Assembly: GCA_945878375.1 (NCBI GenBank) | Contig: CAMDWG010000008.1 | Location: 121,536-185,535, forward strand | Direction of reading: 5' to 3' | Origin: Roseomonas mucosa | GTDB lineage: Bacteria; Pseudomonadota; Alphaproteobacteria; Acetobacterales; Acetobacteraceae | Length of the DNA stretch: 64,000 nucleotides | Shown: piece by piece, positions 27,140 to 36,253 of the stretch | Layout of the letters: the number at the start of each line of letters is the position of its first letter | Numbering within the stretch: position 1 is the stretch's first letter | Position numbers and translations under genes: made by a program | The notes under the pieces: generated by a model | The model's database searches: none | Seen by the model: only the letters and a program-made list of their open reading frames with translations | Told to the model about the DNA's origin: nothing

Positions 27140-27778
27140 ATGCCCTTCAGCCTGCCCGCCCTGCCCTATTCGACCACCGCCCTCGCGGCCCAGGGCATGT
27201 GCCAGGAGACGCTCGAGCTCCATCACGGCAAGCACCACAACGCCTATGTCACCGCGCTGAACGGCCTGATCGAGGCCAAGGGCCTGGCCGGCCAGTCGCT
27301 GGAGCAGATCGTGGCCGAAGCCGGCAAGGCGGGCGCGGATGGGCTGCCGGTGCTGAACCAGGCGGGCCAGCATTGGAACCACCTGCTGTTCTGGCAGGTG
27401 ATGTCGCCCAAGGGCGGCGGGGACAAGCTGCCGGGCGCGCTGGAAGCCAAGATCAACGCCGATTTCGGCGGCCTCGCCCAGTTCAAGGACGCCTTCAAGC
27501 AGGCCGGCGTGACGCAGTTCGGCTCCGGCTGGTGCTGGCTGATCGTGAAGGCGGACGGCAAGCTGGCCGTCACGAAGACGCCGAACGGCGCGAACCCGGT
27601 CTCGACCGGCGAAGGCACGCCGATCCTCGGCTGCGACGTGTGGGAACACGCCTACTACCTGGATTTCCGCAACGTCCGCCCGAACTACCTGCAGAACTTC
27701 CTGGACAAGCTGGTGGATTGGGAGGTCGTGGCCGCTCTGCTCGACAAGGGCGGCCTGGCCAGCGGCCAAAGCGCCTGA
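27140..27778 (+). CDS. sodB: Superoxide dismutase, Fe/Mn type
   Basis: Dismutates superoxide in the cytoplasm; 212 residues, normal length. It begins MPFSLPALPYS. The metal ligands are in LELHHGKHHNAYV, QHWNHLLFWQ and the block CDVWEHAYYLDFRNVRPNYL. Alphaproteobacterial enzymes with this pattern usually use iron, hence the symbol, but metal use cannot be read with certainty. The start at 27140 has GGGAGAG about seven bases upstream; an ATG at 27080 would add an unconserved leader. It is convergent with the RTX gene. Confidence 0.96.
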   Translation: MPFSLPALPYSTTALAAQGMCQETLELHHGKHHNAYVTALNGLIEAKGLAGQSLEQIVAEAGKAGADGLPVLNQAGQHWNHLLFWQVMSPKGGGDKLPGALEAKINADFGGLAQFKDAFKQAGVTQFGSGWCWLIVKADGKLAVTKTPNGANPVSTGEGTPILGCDVWEHAYYLDFRNVRPNYLQNFLDKLVDWEVVAALLDKGGLASGQSA

Positions 27779-27786
27779 TGCATGCT

Positions 27787-27813
27787 GCCGGGAGGGACGC
27801 TGTCCCTCCCGGC
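27787..27813. terminator. Strong GC hairpin between convergent sodB and RTX genes
   Basis: GCCGGGAGGGAC (27787-27798) and GTCCCTCCCGGC (27802-27813) form a perfect 12-bp stem with a three-base loop, eight bases after the sodB stop. There is no T run; because the stem is symmetric it could act for both convergent genes. Confidence 0.65.
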
Positions 27814-27891
27814 CCCACATGCCCCGCCACGGCCAGGTGATCCGGTCGGGTGGAACCACCTGGCGGCCCGGCGGGCCGCGCTCGATCCCAC

Positions 27892-30800
27892 CTACAGGAT
27901 GAAGTCGCTCTCCTGCAGGCTGGTGACGCGGAGCACGAGCAGGGCGAATTCTGCGGCATCGTCGGCATCGGTGCTGCCACGCATGATCACCCCACGCAGT
28001 GCCGCATCGTAGGTCCAGTTCAACTGCGCCGTCGCATCCGTGCCGCTGAACGCAGCGCTGCCCGTGAAGCTGAAAGCATCGTTGCTGCCAACGCTATCCG
28101 CCGCGGCATCGATGAGGGACAGGTCGATCCGATCGCCCTCGCCGCGATTGAAGTCGAGGATCACATCCCAGGTGCCATCGGCGAGTCCACTGTCGGTCTC
28201 CGCTTCGAACCGGAAGTGATCCGCACCCAGCCCCCCGAAAAGCTGGTCGGCGCCCTCGCCTCCCGTCAAGCTGTCAGCGTCGGCCCCGCCCCGAAGCGTA
28301 TCGGCGCCCTCACCGCCCAGCAGGGTATCGGCATCGTTCCCGCCATCCAGCGCGTCGTTGCCCTCACCGCCGACCAGCAGGTCATCGCCGCCATCCGCGC
28401 GCAACGTGTCGTTGCCGTCGTCCCCTTCGAGCACGTCATGGCCGGCGCCGCCACGCAGCGCGTCGTCGCCATTGCCGCCAGACAGGGTATCGGCGTCGTT
28501 CCCGCCATCCAGCGCGTCGTTGCCCGCACCGCCGACCAGCAGGTCGTCGCCGGCCTCGCCCCGAAGCGCATCATCGTCATTGCCGCCGCGGAGCGTATCG
28601 TTGCCCAGGCCACCGAACAGGGAATCCGCCCCGTCGGCGCCTTCAAGCAGGTTCCGCCCCGCATTGCCGTCGAGACGATTGGCCAGGGCGTTGCCGGTGC
28701 CGGTCAGGTCAGCCGTCCCGGCGAGGGACAGCCGCTCCAGCTCCGCGCCGAGGACCCAATCGCAAACCGCGATGACGCGATCATGGCCGCCACCGGCCTC
28801 CTCCTCCACCAGATCGCCGGCGTCATCGACATAGAAGACATCGTCGCCATTGCCACCAATCAGGCTGTCGGCGCCGCTTCCGCCGTCGAGCGTGTCATTG
28901 CCCTCCGCACCACGGACAAGATCCTGGCCGTCATCGCCGCGCACGAGGTCATGGCCCAAACCACCACGCAGCGCGTCGGCGCCCAGGCCGCCGAGCAGCG
29001 TATCGTCGCCCGAGTTGCCATAGAGGGTGTCGGCCCCATCGCCTCCGGCGAGGGAGTCATTGTCGTCGCCGCCTGCGGCGTAATCGTCGCCGCCCCCGCC
29101 ATCGAGCGTATTGTTGCCGGCATTGCCATACAGCGTGTCGGCGCCAAGACCGCCGCGCAGCAGGTCATCGCCATTGCCGCCCCACAGCCAATCGGCATCA
29201 TTGCCGCCATCCAGGCTGTCATCGCCCTCGCCGCCGATCAGAGTGTCATCGCCGTTGCCGGCACGCAGCGTATCGGCCCCTCCCTCACCAGTCAGCCAAT
29301 TGTTCCCGGCATTGCCATCGATGCGGTTGTCCTGGGCGTTGCCGGTGCCGTTGATGTTGGCCAGACCGGACAAGGATAGCCATTCCAGATCCGCGCCGAG
29401 TGTCCAATCCAGCGTGGCGATGACGCGGTCGAAGCCGCCACCCGCCAGTTCCACCACCACATCGGCGGCGTCATCGACGTAGTAGGCGTCGTTGCCATTG
29501 CCGCCCAAAAGGCTGTCGGCTCCGGTTCCCCCATCCAGCGTGTCGTTGCCCGCATCGCCTTCGAGCGTGTCGTCCCCGCTGCCGCCTCGCAGCGCGTCAT
29601 CGCCATTGCCACCAGACAGTTGGTCGGCTCCATCCCCGCCATCCAGCGCGTCGTTGCCCTCACCACCAATCAGCAGGTCATCACCGGCATCGCCCCGCAG
29701 CGTGTCGTGGCCCTCCTCGCCCCCGAGCACGTCTGCCCCGCTGCCGCCACGCAGCGATTCATCGCCATGGCCGCCGAGCAGGGTGTCCGCGTCATTGCCC
29801 CCATCAAGCGCATCATGGCCCTCGCTGCCGACAAGGAGGTCTTCACCGGCATCGCCCCGCAGCGTGTCGTTGCCCGCATCGCCAACGAAGCTGTCATTCC
29901 CGTTGCCACCGCGCAGCGCGTCGTCGCCATTGCCCCCTGACAGGGTATCGGCGTCATGCCCGCCATCGAGCGAGTCATTGCCTTCGCCGCCGATCAGCAG
30001 GTCGTCACCGGCATCGCCCTGCAGCGTGTCGTGGCCCTCATCGCCCTCGAGCACATCATTGCCGATGCCGCCGCGGAGCGAATCCTCGCCATTGCCGCCC
30101 CGCAGGCTGTCCGCGCCGACTTCGTTTTCGGCATCGCCGACAATCGTGTCGTTGCCCTCGCCGCCATCCAGCGTGTCGGCGCCGTTGCCGCCCAGCAGGC
30201 TGTCCGCGCCGTCGTTGCCGGCCAGGTCATCGTCGCCCTCACCGCCATCCAGCGTGTCCGCGCCGCTATCGCCAGCCAGGACATCATTGCCGTTACCGCC
30301 CGACAGCGCATCATCGTCATTGCCGCCGAACAGCGTATCGGCGTCGTCCCCACCATCGAGCGTGTCGTTGCCGTCCCCGCCGGACAGCAGGTTCCTGCCC
30401 AGATTGCCGTCGATGCGGTTGGCCAAGCCGTTGCCGGTGCCGGTCAGATCCGCCGAGCCGGATAGCGAAAGCCATTCCAGCTCCGTGCCAAGGGTCCAAG
30501 ACAGGGACGCGACGACACGGTCCCAGCCCCCTCCCGACGTTTCCTCTACATCATCGTTGCCGTCGTCCATATTGTAGACGTCATCGCCATTGCCGCCGAC
30601 CAGCGTATCGGCGCCACCCCCGCCATCCAGCGTGTCGTTGCCGTTACCGCCCGACAGCGTATCCTCGTTGTCGCCGCCAAACAGCGAGTCGGCGCCGTCC
30701 CCGCCATTCAGCGTGTCGCTGAGCAACCCGCCGAACAGCAGATCCGCCCCGTTGTCACCCAGCAGGCTGTCTGCCCCGGCACTAGAGCCGGGATCGCCCA

Positions 30801-33153
30801 CCAGCGTATCGGCGCCCTCCCCGCCATCCAGCGTGTCGGCGCCGTTACCGCCCAGCAGGCTGTCCGCGCCGTCGCCGCCGGTCAGGGCATCGTGGCCCCC
30901 ACCGCCATCCAGCGTATCCGCGCCGCCATCGCCAGCCAGGACATCATTGCCGTTCCCGCCCGACAGCACATCGTCGTCGTTGCCGCCGAACAGCGTATCG
31001 GTGCCCTCGCCGCCATCCAGCGTGTCGTTGCCGCTACCGCCCGATAGCGAATCCTCGTTGTCGCCGCCGAACAGCGTGTCGGCGTCGTCTCCGCCGTCCA
31101 GCGTGTCGGCGCCGATCCCACCATCCAGCGTGTCATTGCCGTTACCGCCCGATAGGGAGTCGTTGTCGCTGTCGCCGAACAGCGTATCGGCGCCGTCCCC
31201 ACCATCGAGCGTGTCGGCACCGTCGCCGCCCTGCAGGCTGTCCGCGCCGTCGTTGCCGGCCAGGTCATCGTCGCCCTCACCGCCATCCAGCGTGTCCGCG
31301 CCGCCATCGCCAGCCAGGACATCATTGCCATTCCCGCCCGACAGCGCATCGTCGTCATTGCCGCCGAACAGCGTATCGGCGTCGTCCCCACCATCGAGCG
31401 TGTCGTTGCCGCCCCCGCCAGACAGCGAATCCTCGTTGCCGCCGCCGATCAGCGTATCGGCGCCGTTCCCGCCGTCCAGCGTGTCCCAGCCGATCCCGCC
31501 ATCCAGCGTGTCGTCGCCGGCATAGCCTTGAAGCACGTCGTTGCCGTTGCCGCCCGTAATGGTTCCCTGCACCGTGATCGCGACGGCAAACGGATCGCTT
31601 GAGAGCGTGCCGTCGGAGGCGGTGACGGTGATGTCGTAGATATTGTCCAGCCCGTCATCCGCCGGCGCGTCGAGTGTCGGCGGGACCACGAAGGCCACAT
31701 CACCGGTATTGGCATCGATGGTGAACGCCGCCGCATCCTCTCCGCTCAGCGTCCAGGTCAGCGTCGTGGCGGCATCGCTGTCTGTCGCGGCGGCGGTGAA
31801 GACAGCGGTGCCGCCATTCGCGGTAAAGCGCCGCGTCGGGTCGGAGGTGACGATCGGCGCCGCTTCGCTCACATTCGTCACGGTGATGGCGACGGCCCGC
31901 GGCGCGGTTGAAGTGGTGCCGTCTGACGCGGTGACGGTGATGTCGTAGACGTTGTCCACGTCGTCATCGGCCGGTGCCTCGAAATCCGGTGCCGTCTTGA
32001 AGGTCACAACGCCAGTATTGGCGTCGAGGTCGAACAGCGCCGCATCCTCGCCGCCCAGCGTCCAGGTCAGGGTCGCGTTGCCGTCGGGATCGCTGCCCGT
32101 CGCAGTGTAGGCCGTGCCAGTCCCATTCTCCGCGAAGCTCGCCGTACCGGCGGAGGTGACGGTCGGCGCGTCGTTGGCATCCGTCACGGTGATGGTGATG
32201 AAGCTTCGTGCGCTGGAAAGGCTGCCGTCGGAGGCCGTGACGCTGATGCGGTAGATGTTGTTGGTGTCGGCGTCGATCGGCGCCTCGTAGTTGGGCGCGG
32301 CCTTGAACGTCACCACGCCGGTGCTGGAGACGATGTCGAAGCGCGCCGAATCCTCGCCGCCCAGCGTCCAGCTCAGGGTCGTGTTGGCGTCGGGATCGCT
32401 GCCCGTCGCGGTGTAGGCCGTGCCGGTCCCGTTTTCCGCGAAATTGGCACTGGTACCGGAGGTGACGCTTGGCGCCTCGTTCGCGTCAGTCACGGTGATG
32501 GCGACGGCCTGCGCCGAGCTCGAAAGCGTGCCGTCGAAGGCGGTGACGGTGACGTCGTAGACATTGTCCGCCCCATCATCCGCCGGCTCCTCATAATTCG
32601 GGGACGCCTTGAAGGTCAGCGCGCGGAAGTTGGCATCGAGATTGAACAGCGCCGCATCAGCGCCGCCCAGCGTCCAACTCAGGGTCGTGTTGGCGTCGGG
32701 GTCGGTCCCCGTCGCGGTGTAGACCGTGCCGGTTCTATTCTCCGCGAAGCTCGCCGTACCGCCGGACATGACGGTCGGCGCCTCGTTCACATTCGTCACG
32801 GTGATGGCGACAGCATGCGCCGAGCTCGAGAGATTCGGGGTACCGTTGTCGGTGGCGGTGACGGTGATGTTGTAGACATTGTCGAGACCGTTGTCGGTCG
32901 GCGCCTCGAAATCCGGCGCCACCTTGAATGTCACCACGCCGGTGCTGGAGACGATATTGAACCGCCCGGCATCGGTGCCGCTCAGGGACCAGGTTATCGA
33001 GTTGCTGTTGGGGTCGCTGCCCGTCGCGGTATAGACCGTGCCGGTCCCGTTTTCCGCGAAATTGGCACTGGGGCCGGAGGTGACGGTCGGCGCTATGTTG
33101 ATCGACCCACCGCTGCCCATGAAATCGGGATCATTCGGATCGAAGAAGGACAT
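27892..33153 (-). CDS. Large cadherin-like/RTX calcium-binding repeat protein (putative secreted adhesin)
   Basis: A 1753-residue acidic protein with no N-terminal signal peptide (MSFFDPNDPDF), as expected for type I secretion. Residues about 20-530 are five cadherin-like repeats of about 100 residues, most beginning FAENGTGT and ending AVAITVT. Residues about 535-1640 are RTX nonapeptides (GGNGNDTLD type), interrupted by three similar spacers containing WDRVVASLSWTLG, FDRVIATLDWTLG and HDRVIAVCDWVLG. The C-terminus has the RTX end domain (GGLGADHFRFEAETDSGL, VILDFNRGEGDRIDLS, ending LQESDFIL), which carries the type I secretion signal. Calcium would fold the repeats outside the cell. No ABC exporter gene is in the window. 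A run of 11 C residues lies 234 bases upstream. N-X-S/T sequons are abundant. Confidence 0.88.
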   Translation of the reverse strand: MSFFDPNDPDFMGSGGSINIAPTVTSGPSANFAENGTGTVYTATGSDPNSNSITWSLSGTDAGRFNIVSSTGVVTFKVAPDFEAPTDNGLDNVYNITVTATDNGTPNLSSSAHAVAITVTNVNEAPTVMSGGTASFAENRTGTVYTATGTDPDANTTLSWTLGGADAALFNLDANFRALTFKASPNYEEPADDGADNVYDVTVTAFDGTLSSSAQAVAITVTDANEAPSVTSGTSANFAENGTGTAYTATGSDPDANTTLSWTLGGEDSARFDIVSSTGVVTFKAAPNYEAPIDADTNNIYRISVTASDGSLSSARSFITITVTDANDAPTVTSAGTASFAENGTGTAYTATGSDPDGNATLTWTLGGEDAALFDLDANTGVVTFKTAPDFEAPADDDVDNVYDITVTASDGTTSTAPRAVAITVTNVSEAAPIVTSDPTRRFTANGGTAVFTAAATDSDAATTLTWTLSGEDAAAFTIDANTGDVAFVVPPTLDAPADDGLDNIYDITVTASDGTLSSDPFAVAITVQGTITGGNGNDVLQGYAGDDTLDGGIGWDTLDGGNGADTLIGGGNEDSLSGGGGNDTLDGGDDADTLFGGNDDDALSGGNGNDVLAGDGGADTLDGGEGDDDLAGNDGADSLQGGDGADTLDGGDGADTLFGDSDNDSLSGGNGNDTLDGGIGADTLDGGDDADTLFGGDNEDSLSGGSGNDTLDGGEGTDTLFGGNDDDVLSGGNGNDVLAGDGGADTLDGGGGHDALTGGDGADSLLGGNGADTLDGGEGADTLVGDPGSSAGADSLLGDNGADLLFGGLLSDTLNGGDGADSLFGGDNEDTLSGGNGNDTLDGGGGADTLVGGNGDDVYNMDDGNDDVEETSGGGWDRVVASLSWTLGTELEWLSLSGSADLTGTGNGLANRIDGNLGRNLLSGGDGNDTLDGGDDADTLFGGNDDDALSGGNGNDVLAGDSGADTLDGGEGDDDLAGNDGADSLLGGNGADTLDGGEGNDTIVGDAENEVGADSLRGGNGEDSLRGGIGNDVLEGDEGHDTLQGDAGDDLLIGGEGNDSLDGGHDADTLSGGNGDDALRGGNGNDSFVGDAGNDTLRGDAGEDLLVGSEGHDALDGGNDADTLLGGHGDESLRGGSGADVLGGEEGHDTLRGDAGDDLLIGGEGNDALDGGDGADQLSGGNGDDALRGGSGDDTLEGDAGNDTLDGGTGADSLLGGNGNDAYYVDDAADVVVELAGGGFDRVIATLDWTLGADLEWLSLSGLANINGTGNAQDNRIDGNAGNNWLTGEGGADTLRAGNGDDTLIGGEGDDSLDGGNDADWLWGGNGDDLLRGGLGADTLYGNAGNNTLDGGGGDDYAAGGDDNDSLAGGDGADTLYGNSGDDTLLGGLGADALRGGLGHDLVRGDDGQDLVRGAEGNDTLDGGSGADSLIGGNGDDVFYVDDAGDLVEEEAGGGHDRVIAVCDWVLGAELERLSLAGTADLTGTGNALANRLDGNAGRNLLEGADGADSLFGGLGNDTLRGGNDDDALRGEAGDDLLVGGAGNDALDGGNDADTLSGGNGDDALRGGAGHDVLEGDDGNDTLRADGGDDLLVGGEGNDALDGGNDADTLLGGEGADTLRGGADADSLTGGEGADQLFGGLGADHFRFEAETDSGLADGTWDVILDFNRGEGDRIDLSLIDAAADSVGSNDAFSFTGSAAFSGTDATAQLNWTYDAALRGVIMRGSTDADDAAEFALLVLRVTSLQESDFIL

Positions 33154-33386
33154 CGAGACCCCGATCTGTATGCCGGCGCAGCGTCCAGGCGCATGTCAGC
33201 GGTGTGGCCGCAGGTCGGATGAACGCCACGACGCACGGCGCGAAATCCGGGTTAGCCGCTGGAAACAATACGATCGATCTGGTCTTCCGTCCACGCCATC
33301 AGCGGATTCTGCGCCCCCTTATGACGAGTTTCGCAGATCCATCCAGGAGATCTGGCGAGCTATCGCCCGGTTCTTGGCGACCATGG

Positions 33387-33397
33387 CCCCCCCCCCC
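33387..33397. repeat. Run of eleven C residues upstream of the RTX gene
   Basis: Homopolymer tract 234 bases upstream of the RTX start codon on the opposite strand (G run when read with the gene). Such tracts can vary in length by slippage and alter promoter spacing, but no matching promoter elements are clear. Confidence 0.6.
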
Positions 33398-33719
33398 GAG
33401 GCGCCGCACATGCTCAGAGGCCGCTTGAGAAGGCCGACGGCTGAGGGTCCGCGGGGGATTTCCCGCGCCTGCCAGGAAGCAGCCGCAGCCGATGCTGGTT
33501 GCATCGGCAAGTCTGCGGACGCCGCAGGAGCGGAAAAGACCCGCGGAACCGACCCGTCCGGTGTTCTGTGACGGTCTCGCAGGGCATTGCGCTGTCCATT
33601 GGCCAAGGTGAGCGCGGTCGATCGAGCCTATGGCGGGGCGGCTGACCCCGCGCCCAGGTCGCCAAGCCCGACGCGGCCGGAAGGGGCAACGATGCTCCGG
33701 AGACGGCCACCCGAAACCC

Positions 33720-33749
33720 TTGCACATTCGTGATGAATATTCTTATCAT
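33720..33749 (+). promoter_or_regulatory. Possible sigma-70 promoter of the lipoprotein gene
   Basis: TTGCAC (33720-33725) and TATCAT (33744-33749) are 18 bases apart in a locally AT-rich stretch, 30 bases upstream of the ATG. The match is moderate and unsupported by other data. Confidence 0.4.
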
Positions 33750-33778
33750 GATTCGGCAACCATGCGGAACGCCCATCC

Positions 33779-34177
33779 ATGTCGCTGAAGTCTCTTGTCG
33801 CCGCGAGCCTGTCTGCGGCGCTGCTTGTCGGCTGCACCCAGCGCCCGGAGAACATCACGGCGCGCTTCGCCAGCACGACAGGATACCGCGCCATGACCTG
33901 TGACCAACTCAACGAGGAACGACTGCGCGTCGGCACGGAGTTGCAACGCAACATCGACATGCAGCGCACGAATGCCGATACCGACACGGCCATGGTGGTT
34001 GGTGCTCTGTTTCTTTGGCCGATGCTCATCGGCCTTGCCGCAACAACCGACCGGCGCGACCAGATCGCCGCGATGATGGGCGAGCGCGATGCCATGGACC
34101 TGGCTGCCCGCGAGAAAGGGTGTGCTCCGGTGGCGATCCCGATTGAAGCACCGGCAGCTGCGCCTCCGACGACCTAG
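33779..34177 (+). CDS. Small predicted lipoprotein
   Basis: A 132-residue protein with a lipoprotein signal: MSLKSLVAASLSAALLVGC, with the lipobox Cys at position 19. After it come RPENITARFASTTGYRAMTCDQLNEERLRV, a region rich in helix formers, and a hydrophobic segment around 70-88 (MVVGALFLWPMLIGLAATT), which could be a second membrane contact. It ends in a Pro/Ala tail. I do not recognise a named family. It stands alone, with its own likely promoter upstream. The 301 bases after it hold no gene. Confidence 0.8.
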   Translation: MSLKSLVAASLSAALLVGCTQRPENITARFASTTGYRAMTCDQLNEERLRVGTELQRNIDMQRTNADTDTAMVVGALFLWPMLIGLAATTDRRDQIAAMMGERDAMDLAAREKGCAPVAIPIEAPAAAPPTT

Positions 34178-34300
34178 AACAGCGCCCGATCGACGGGGAC
34201 CGCTTCGCGGTTCGGCTGATCGCGCATAAGCCACCCCAAAATCACAGGTGGTCCAGAGAAAGAAATCCGACCCAAGCAGGTCGTCTGGCCACATATTGAT

Positions 34301-34353
34301 CCAGGGTCCAAGCTCGTTAGGCCGCGAGGCGGATGTTCGGGTTTGGACCCTGG
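34301..34353. repeat. Inverted repeat with 11-bp perfect arms
   Basis: CCAGGGTCCAA (34301-34311) and TTGGACCCTGG (34343-34353) flank 31 bases. It lies in the 301-base gap between the lipoprotein gene and tRNA-Lys, which has no other recognisable content. It could be an RNA hairpin or the trace of an inserted element. Confidence 0.55.
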
Positions 34354-34478
34354 GGCATGTTCAGGTCAGGCGCATCGCCAACGCCTGAGGCACGGATCGG
34401 TCGCGGGCCGCTACGGTGCCAGCATGCCGGAACGGGACGAGGCGTTCTGTCAGCGACGCACAGCGCCTTGGAAGGGTA

Positions 34479-34551
34479 TGAGCCCGGTGGGATTCGAACC
34501 CACGACCCCATGATTAAAAGTCACGTGCTCTACCGGCTGAGCTACGGGCTC
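34479..34551 (-). tRNA. tRNA-Lys (anticodon TTT)
   Basis: On the minus strand the acceptor GAGCCCG pairs with CGGGCTC plus discriminator A. The D arm (GCTCAGCCGGTAGAGC), the anticodon loop CTTTTAA and the T arm with GGTTCGAATCC are all in place. It is 73 bases long without encoded CCA. Confidence 0.95.
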
Positions 34552-34602
34552 GTCGCGCCGAGGCGCGGTGCCCGGCGCCACTCAGGGCGCCGGGCGGGCG
34601 CT

Positions 34603-35166
34603 TTAGGCGTCCTGCGCCGGGGCGCTGTCAACCCCGCCCGCGGCTTCGGCACCAGCTTCGCCAGCCGCGGCACCCGCCGTGCGGAGCTTCATGGAGATGA
34701 CCCGGTCCGGTTCGCGCACCATGCCGCTGCCACCGGCGCCGCGCTTGATCTTGTCCACGGCCTCCATCCCCGACACCACGCGACCCCAGATGGTGTACTG
34801 GCCGTCCAGGCTCGGGGCCGGGGCGAACATGATGAAGAACTGGCTGTTCGCGCTGTTCGGATTCGCCGTGCGCGCCATGCCGCAGGTCCCGCGCAGGAAG
34901 CGCGCCTTGGACGGGTGGCTGAACTCGGCCGCGATGTCCGGCAGGTCGGAGCCGCCGGTGCCGGTGCCCGTCGGGTCGCCGCCCTGGGCCATGAAGCCCT
35001 CGATCACCCGATGGAAGGGCGTGTTGTCGTAGAAGCCGCGCGCGGCCAGCGTGCGGATCTGCTCGACATGCTTCGGCGCGAGATCGGGCAGCAGCTCGAT
35101 CGTCACGGTGCCGTCCTTGGTCTCGAGCAGCAGGGTGTTCTCAGGCGCAGGCGTGGCTTCGGTCAT
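34603..35166 (-). CDS. Cyclophilin-type peptidylprolyl isomerase, cytoplasmic
   Basis: A 187-residue prolyl cis-trans isomerase. Cyclophilin core blocks are NTPFHRVIEGFMAQGGDPTGTGTGG, FLRGTCGMARTANPNSANSQFFI, LDGQYTIWGRVVSGMEAVDKI. The active-site Arg is in FHRVI and the Phe/Gln pair in QFFI. It starts MTEATPAPENTLL without a signal peptide, so it should be cytoplasmic, and ends with an Ala/Gly-rich acidic tail. It lies 26 bases after a closely related gene that does have a signal peptide; the pair probably arose by tandem duplication. Confidence 0.92.
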   Translation of the reverse strand: MTEATPAPENTLLLETKDGTVTIELLPDLAPKHVEQIRTLAARGFYDNTPFHRVIEGFMAQGGDPTGTGTGGSDLPDIAAEFSHPSKARFLRGTCGMARTANPNSANSQFFIMFAPAPSLDGQYTIWGRVVSGMEAVDKIKRGAGGSGMVREPDRVISMKLRTAGAAAGEAGAEAAGGVDSAPAQDA

Positions 35167-35192
35167 CGTCGTATCCTTGGGAAGGTCTTGTC

Positions 35193-35741
35193 TCAGGCGC
35201 CCAGACGGGCGCGGATCAGGCGGTCGGCTGGCGCGGGCACCATGCCGGAGGATCCGACGCCGCGCTTGATGCGGTCCACCGCCTCCATCCCCGACACCAC
35301 GCGGCCCCAGATGGTGTACTGGCCATCCAGGCTCGGCGCCGGGGCGAACATGATGAAGAACTGGCTGTTGGCGCTGTTCGGGTTCTGCGTTCGGGCCATC
35401 CCGCAGGTGCCGCGCAGGAAGCGCGCGCGGCTGGCGGGAACGAATTCCGCCGCGACATCCGGCAGGCGGGACCCGCCGGTGCCCGTACCCGTCGGATCGC
35501 CGCCCTGGGCCATGAAGCCCTGGATCACCCGGTGGAAGGGCGTGTTGTCGTAGAAGCCCTGGCCGATCAGCGTGCGGATCCGCTCCACATGGCGCGGCGC
35601 GAGATCGGGCAGGAGCTGGATGGTGACGGGGCCATCCTTCAGCTCGAAGATCGCGGTCGTCGCGGCCTGGGCGCGCAAGACGCCGGGCATGGCAAGCGCA
35701 CCGGCGACGCCGAGCGCGAGGCGGCGGGTCAGAAGCATCAT
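35193..35741 (-). CDS. Cyclophilin-type peptidylprolyl isomerase, exported
   Basis: A 182-residue cyclophilin with an N-terminal signal (TRRLALGVAGALAMPGVLRAQA), so probably a periplasmic folding catalyst. The core matches its neighbour: NTPFHRVIQGFMAQGGDPTGTGTGG, RGTCGMARTQNPNSANSQFFI, YTIWGRVVSGMEAVDRI. The ATG overlaps the coaD stop codon (ATGA), pointing to coupled translation of gyrA, coaD and the cyclophilins. Two twin isomerases for two compartments are encoded side by side. Confidence 0.92.
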   Translation of the reverse strand: MMLLTRRLALGVAGALAMPGVLRAQAATTAIFELKDGPVTIQLLPDLAPRHVERIRTLIGQGFYDNTPFHRVIQGFMAQGGDPTGTGTGGSRLPDVAAEFVPASRARFLRGTCGMARTQNPNSANSQFFIMFAPAPSLDGQYTIWGRVVSGMEAVDRIKRGVGSSGMVPAPADRLIRARLGA

Positions 35742-36253
35742 GTCGCGTCCTTGCGGTTTCGCACGCGGACCAGCGTGCGTTCCAGGGTCAATGCGGGAAC
35801 GAAGGTCGAGATGTCGCCGCCCAGCGTCGCGATCTCCTTCACGAAGCGGGAGGAGATGAACTGGTTGGTCTCGCTCGCCATCAGGAACACCGTCTCGATC
35901 TCGGGGTCGAGGCGGTGGTTCATGCCGGTCATCTGGAACTCGTAGTCGAAATCCGTCACGGCCCGTAGGCCGCGGATGATCATCTGCGCGCCAACCTCGC
36001 GCGCGAAGCCGACCAGCAGCCCCGTGAAGGGCACCACCAGCACCTCGCAGCCCGTGCGCGCGGCGATGCGGTCGGTCTCGGCCCGGACCAGTTCCACCCG
36101 TTCCTCGAGCGGGAAAAGCGGCCCCTTGCCGGCATTGATCGCGACGCCGACCACCAGCCGGTCCACCAGCCGCGCGGCGCGGCCGATGACATCGATATGG
36201 CCGTTGGTCACCGGGTCGAAGGTGCCGGGATAAAGCCCGATGCGCTTAGCCAT
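35738..36253 (-). CDS. coaD: Phosphopantetheine adenylyltransferase
   Basis: Fourth step of coenzyme A synthesis: 4'-phosphopantetheine plus ATP to dephospho-CoA. 171 residues, normal size. The nucleotidyltransferase motif [16 protein letters not shown] (with the T/HxGH-type GH), the block [17 protein letters not shown] and the ISSRFVKE signature near the end are all intact. The ATG at 36253 lies within the last codons of gyrA, an 8-base overlap, and the stop overlaps the next gene's ATG. A longer frame upstream is gyrA sequence in another frame. Confidence 0.96.
   Translation of the reverse strand: MAKRIGLYPGTFDPVTNGHIDVIGRAARLVDRLVVGVAINAGKGPLFPLEERVELVRAETDRIAARTGCEVLVVPFTGLLVGFAREVGAQMIIRGLRAVTDFDYEFQMTGMNHRLDPEIETVFLMASETNQFISSRFVKEIATLGGDISTFVPALTLERTLVRVRNRKDAT

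Larger units (their letters stand above)
33154..33778. other. 625-base intergenic region with no supported gene
   Basis: Divergent gap between the RTX gene and the lipoprotein gene. Open frames exist on both strands, but none has a recognisable product or ribosome binding site. It holds an 11-C tract (33387-33397) and a promoter-like pair near the lipoprotein gene, described separately. Confidence 0.5.

Noticed and set aside
27850..31525. Several long plus-strand frames rich in Ser-Pro or Val-Ile-Ala repeats (up to about 500 codons)
   Set aside because: They are mirror readings of the RTX repeat gene on the minus strand; the repeated GGNGxD codons leave the opposite frames open.
28000..31550. 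Regular short repeats that could suggest a CRISPR array
   Set aside because: The period is that of RTX nonapeptide codons, repeats are degenerate and there are no unique spacers or cas genes.
33204..33606. Small frames on both strands between the RTX and lipoprotein genes
   Set aside because: Skewed composition, no ribosome binding sites, no recognisable motifs.
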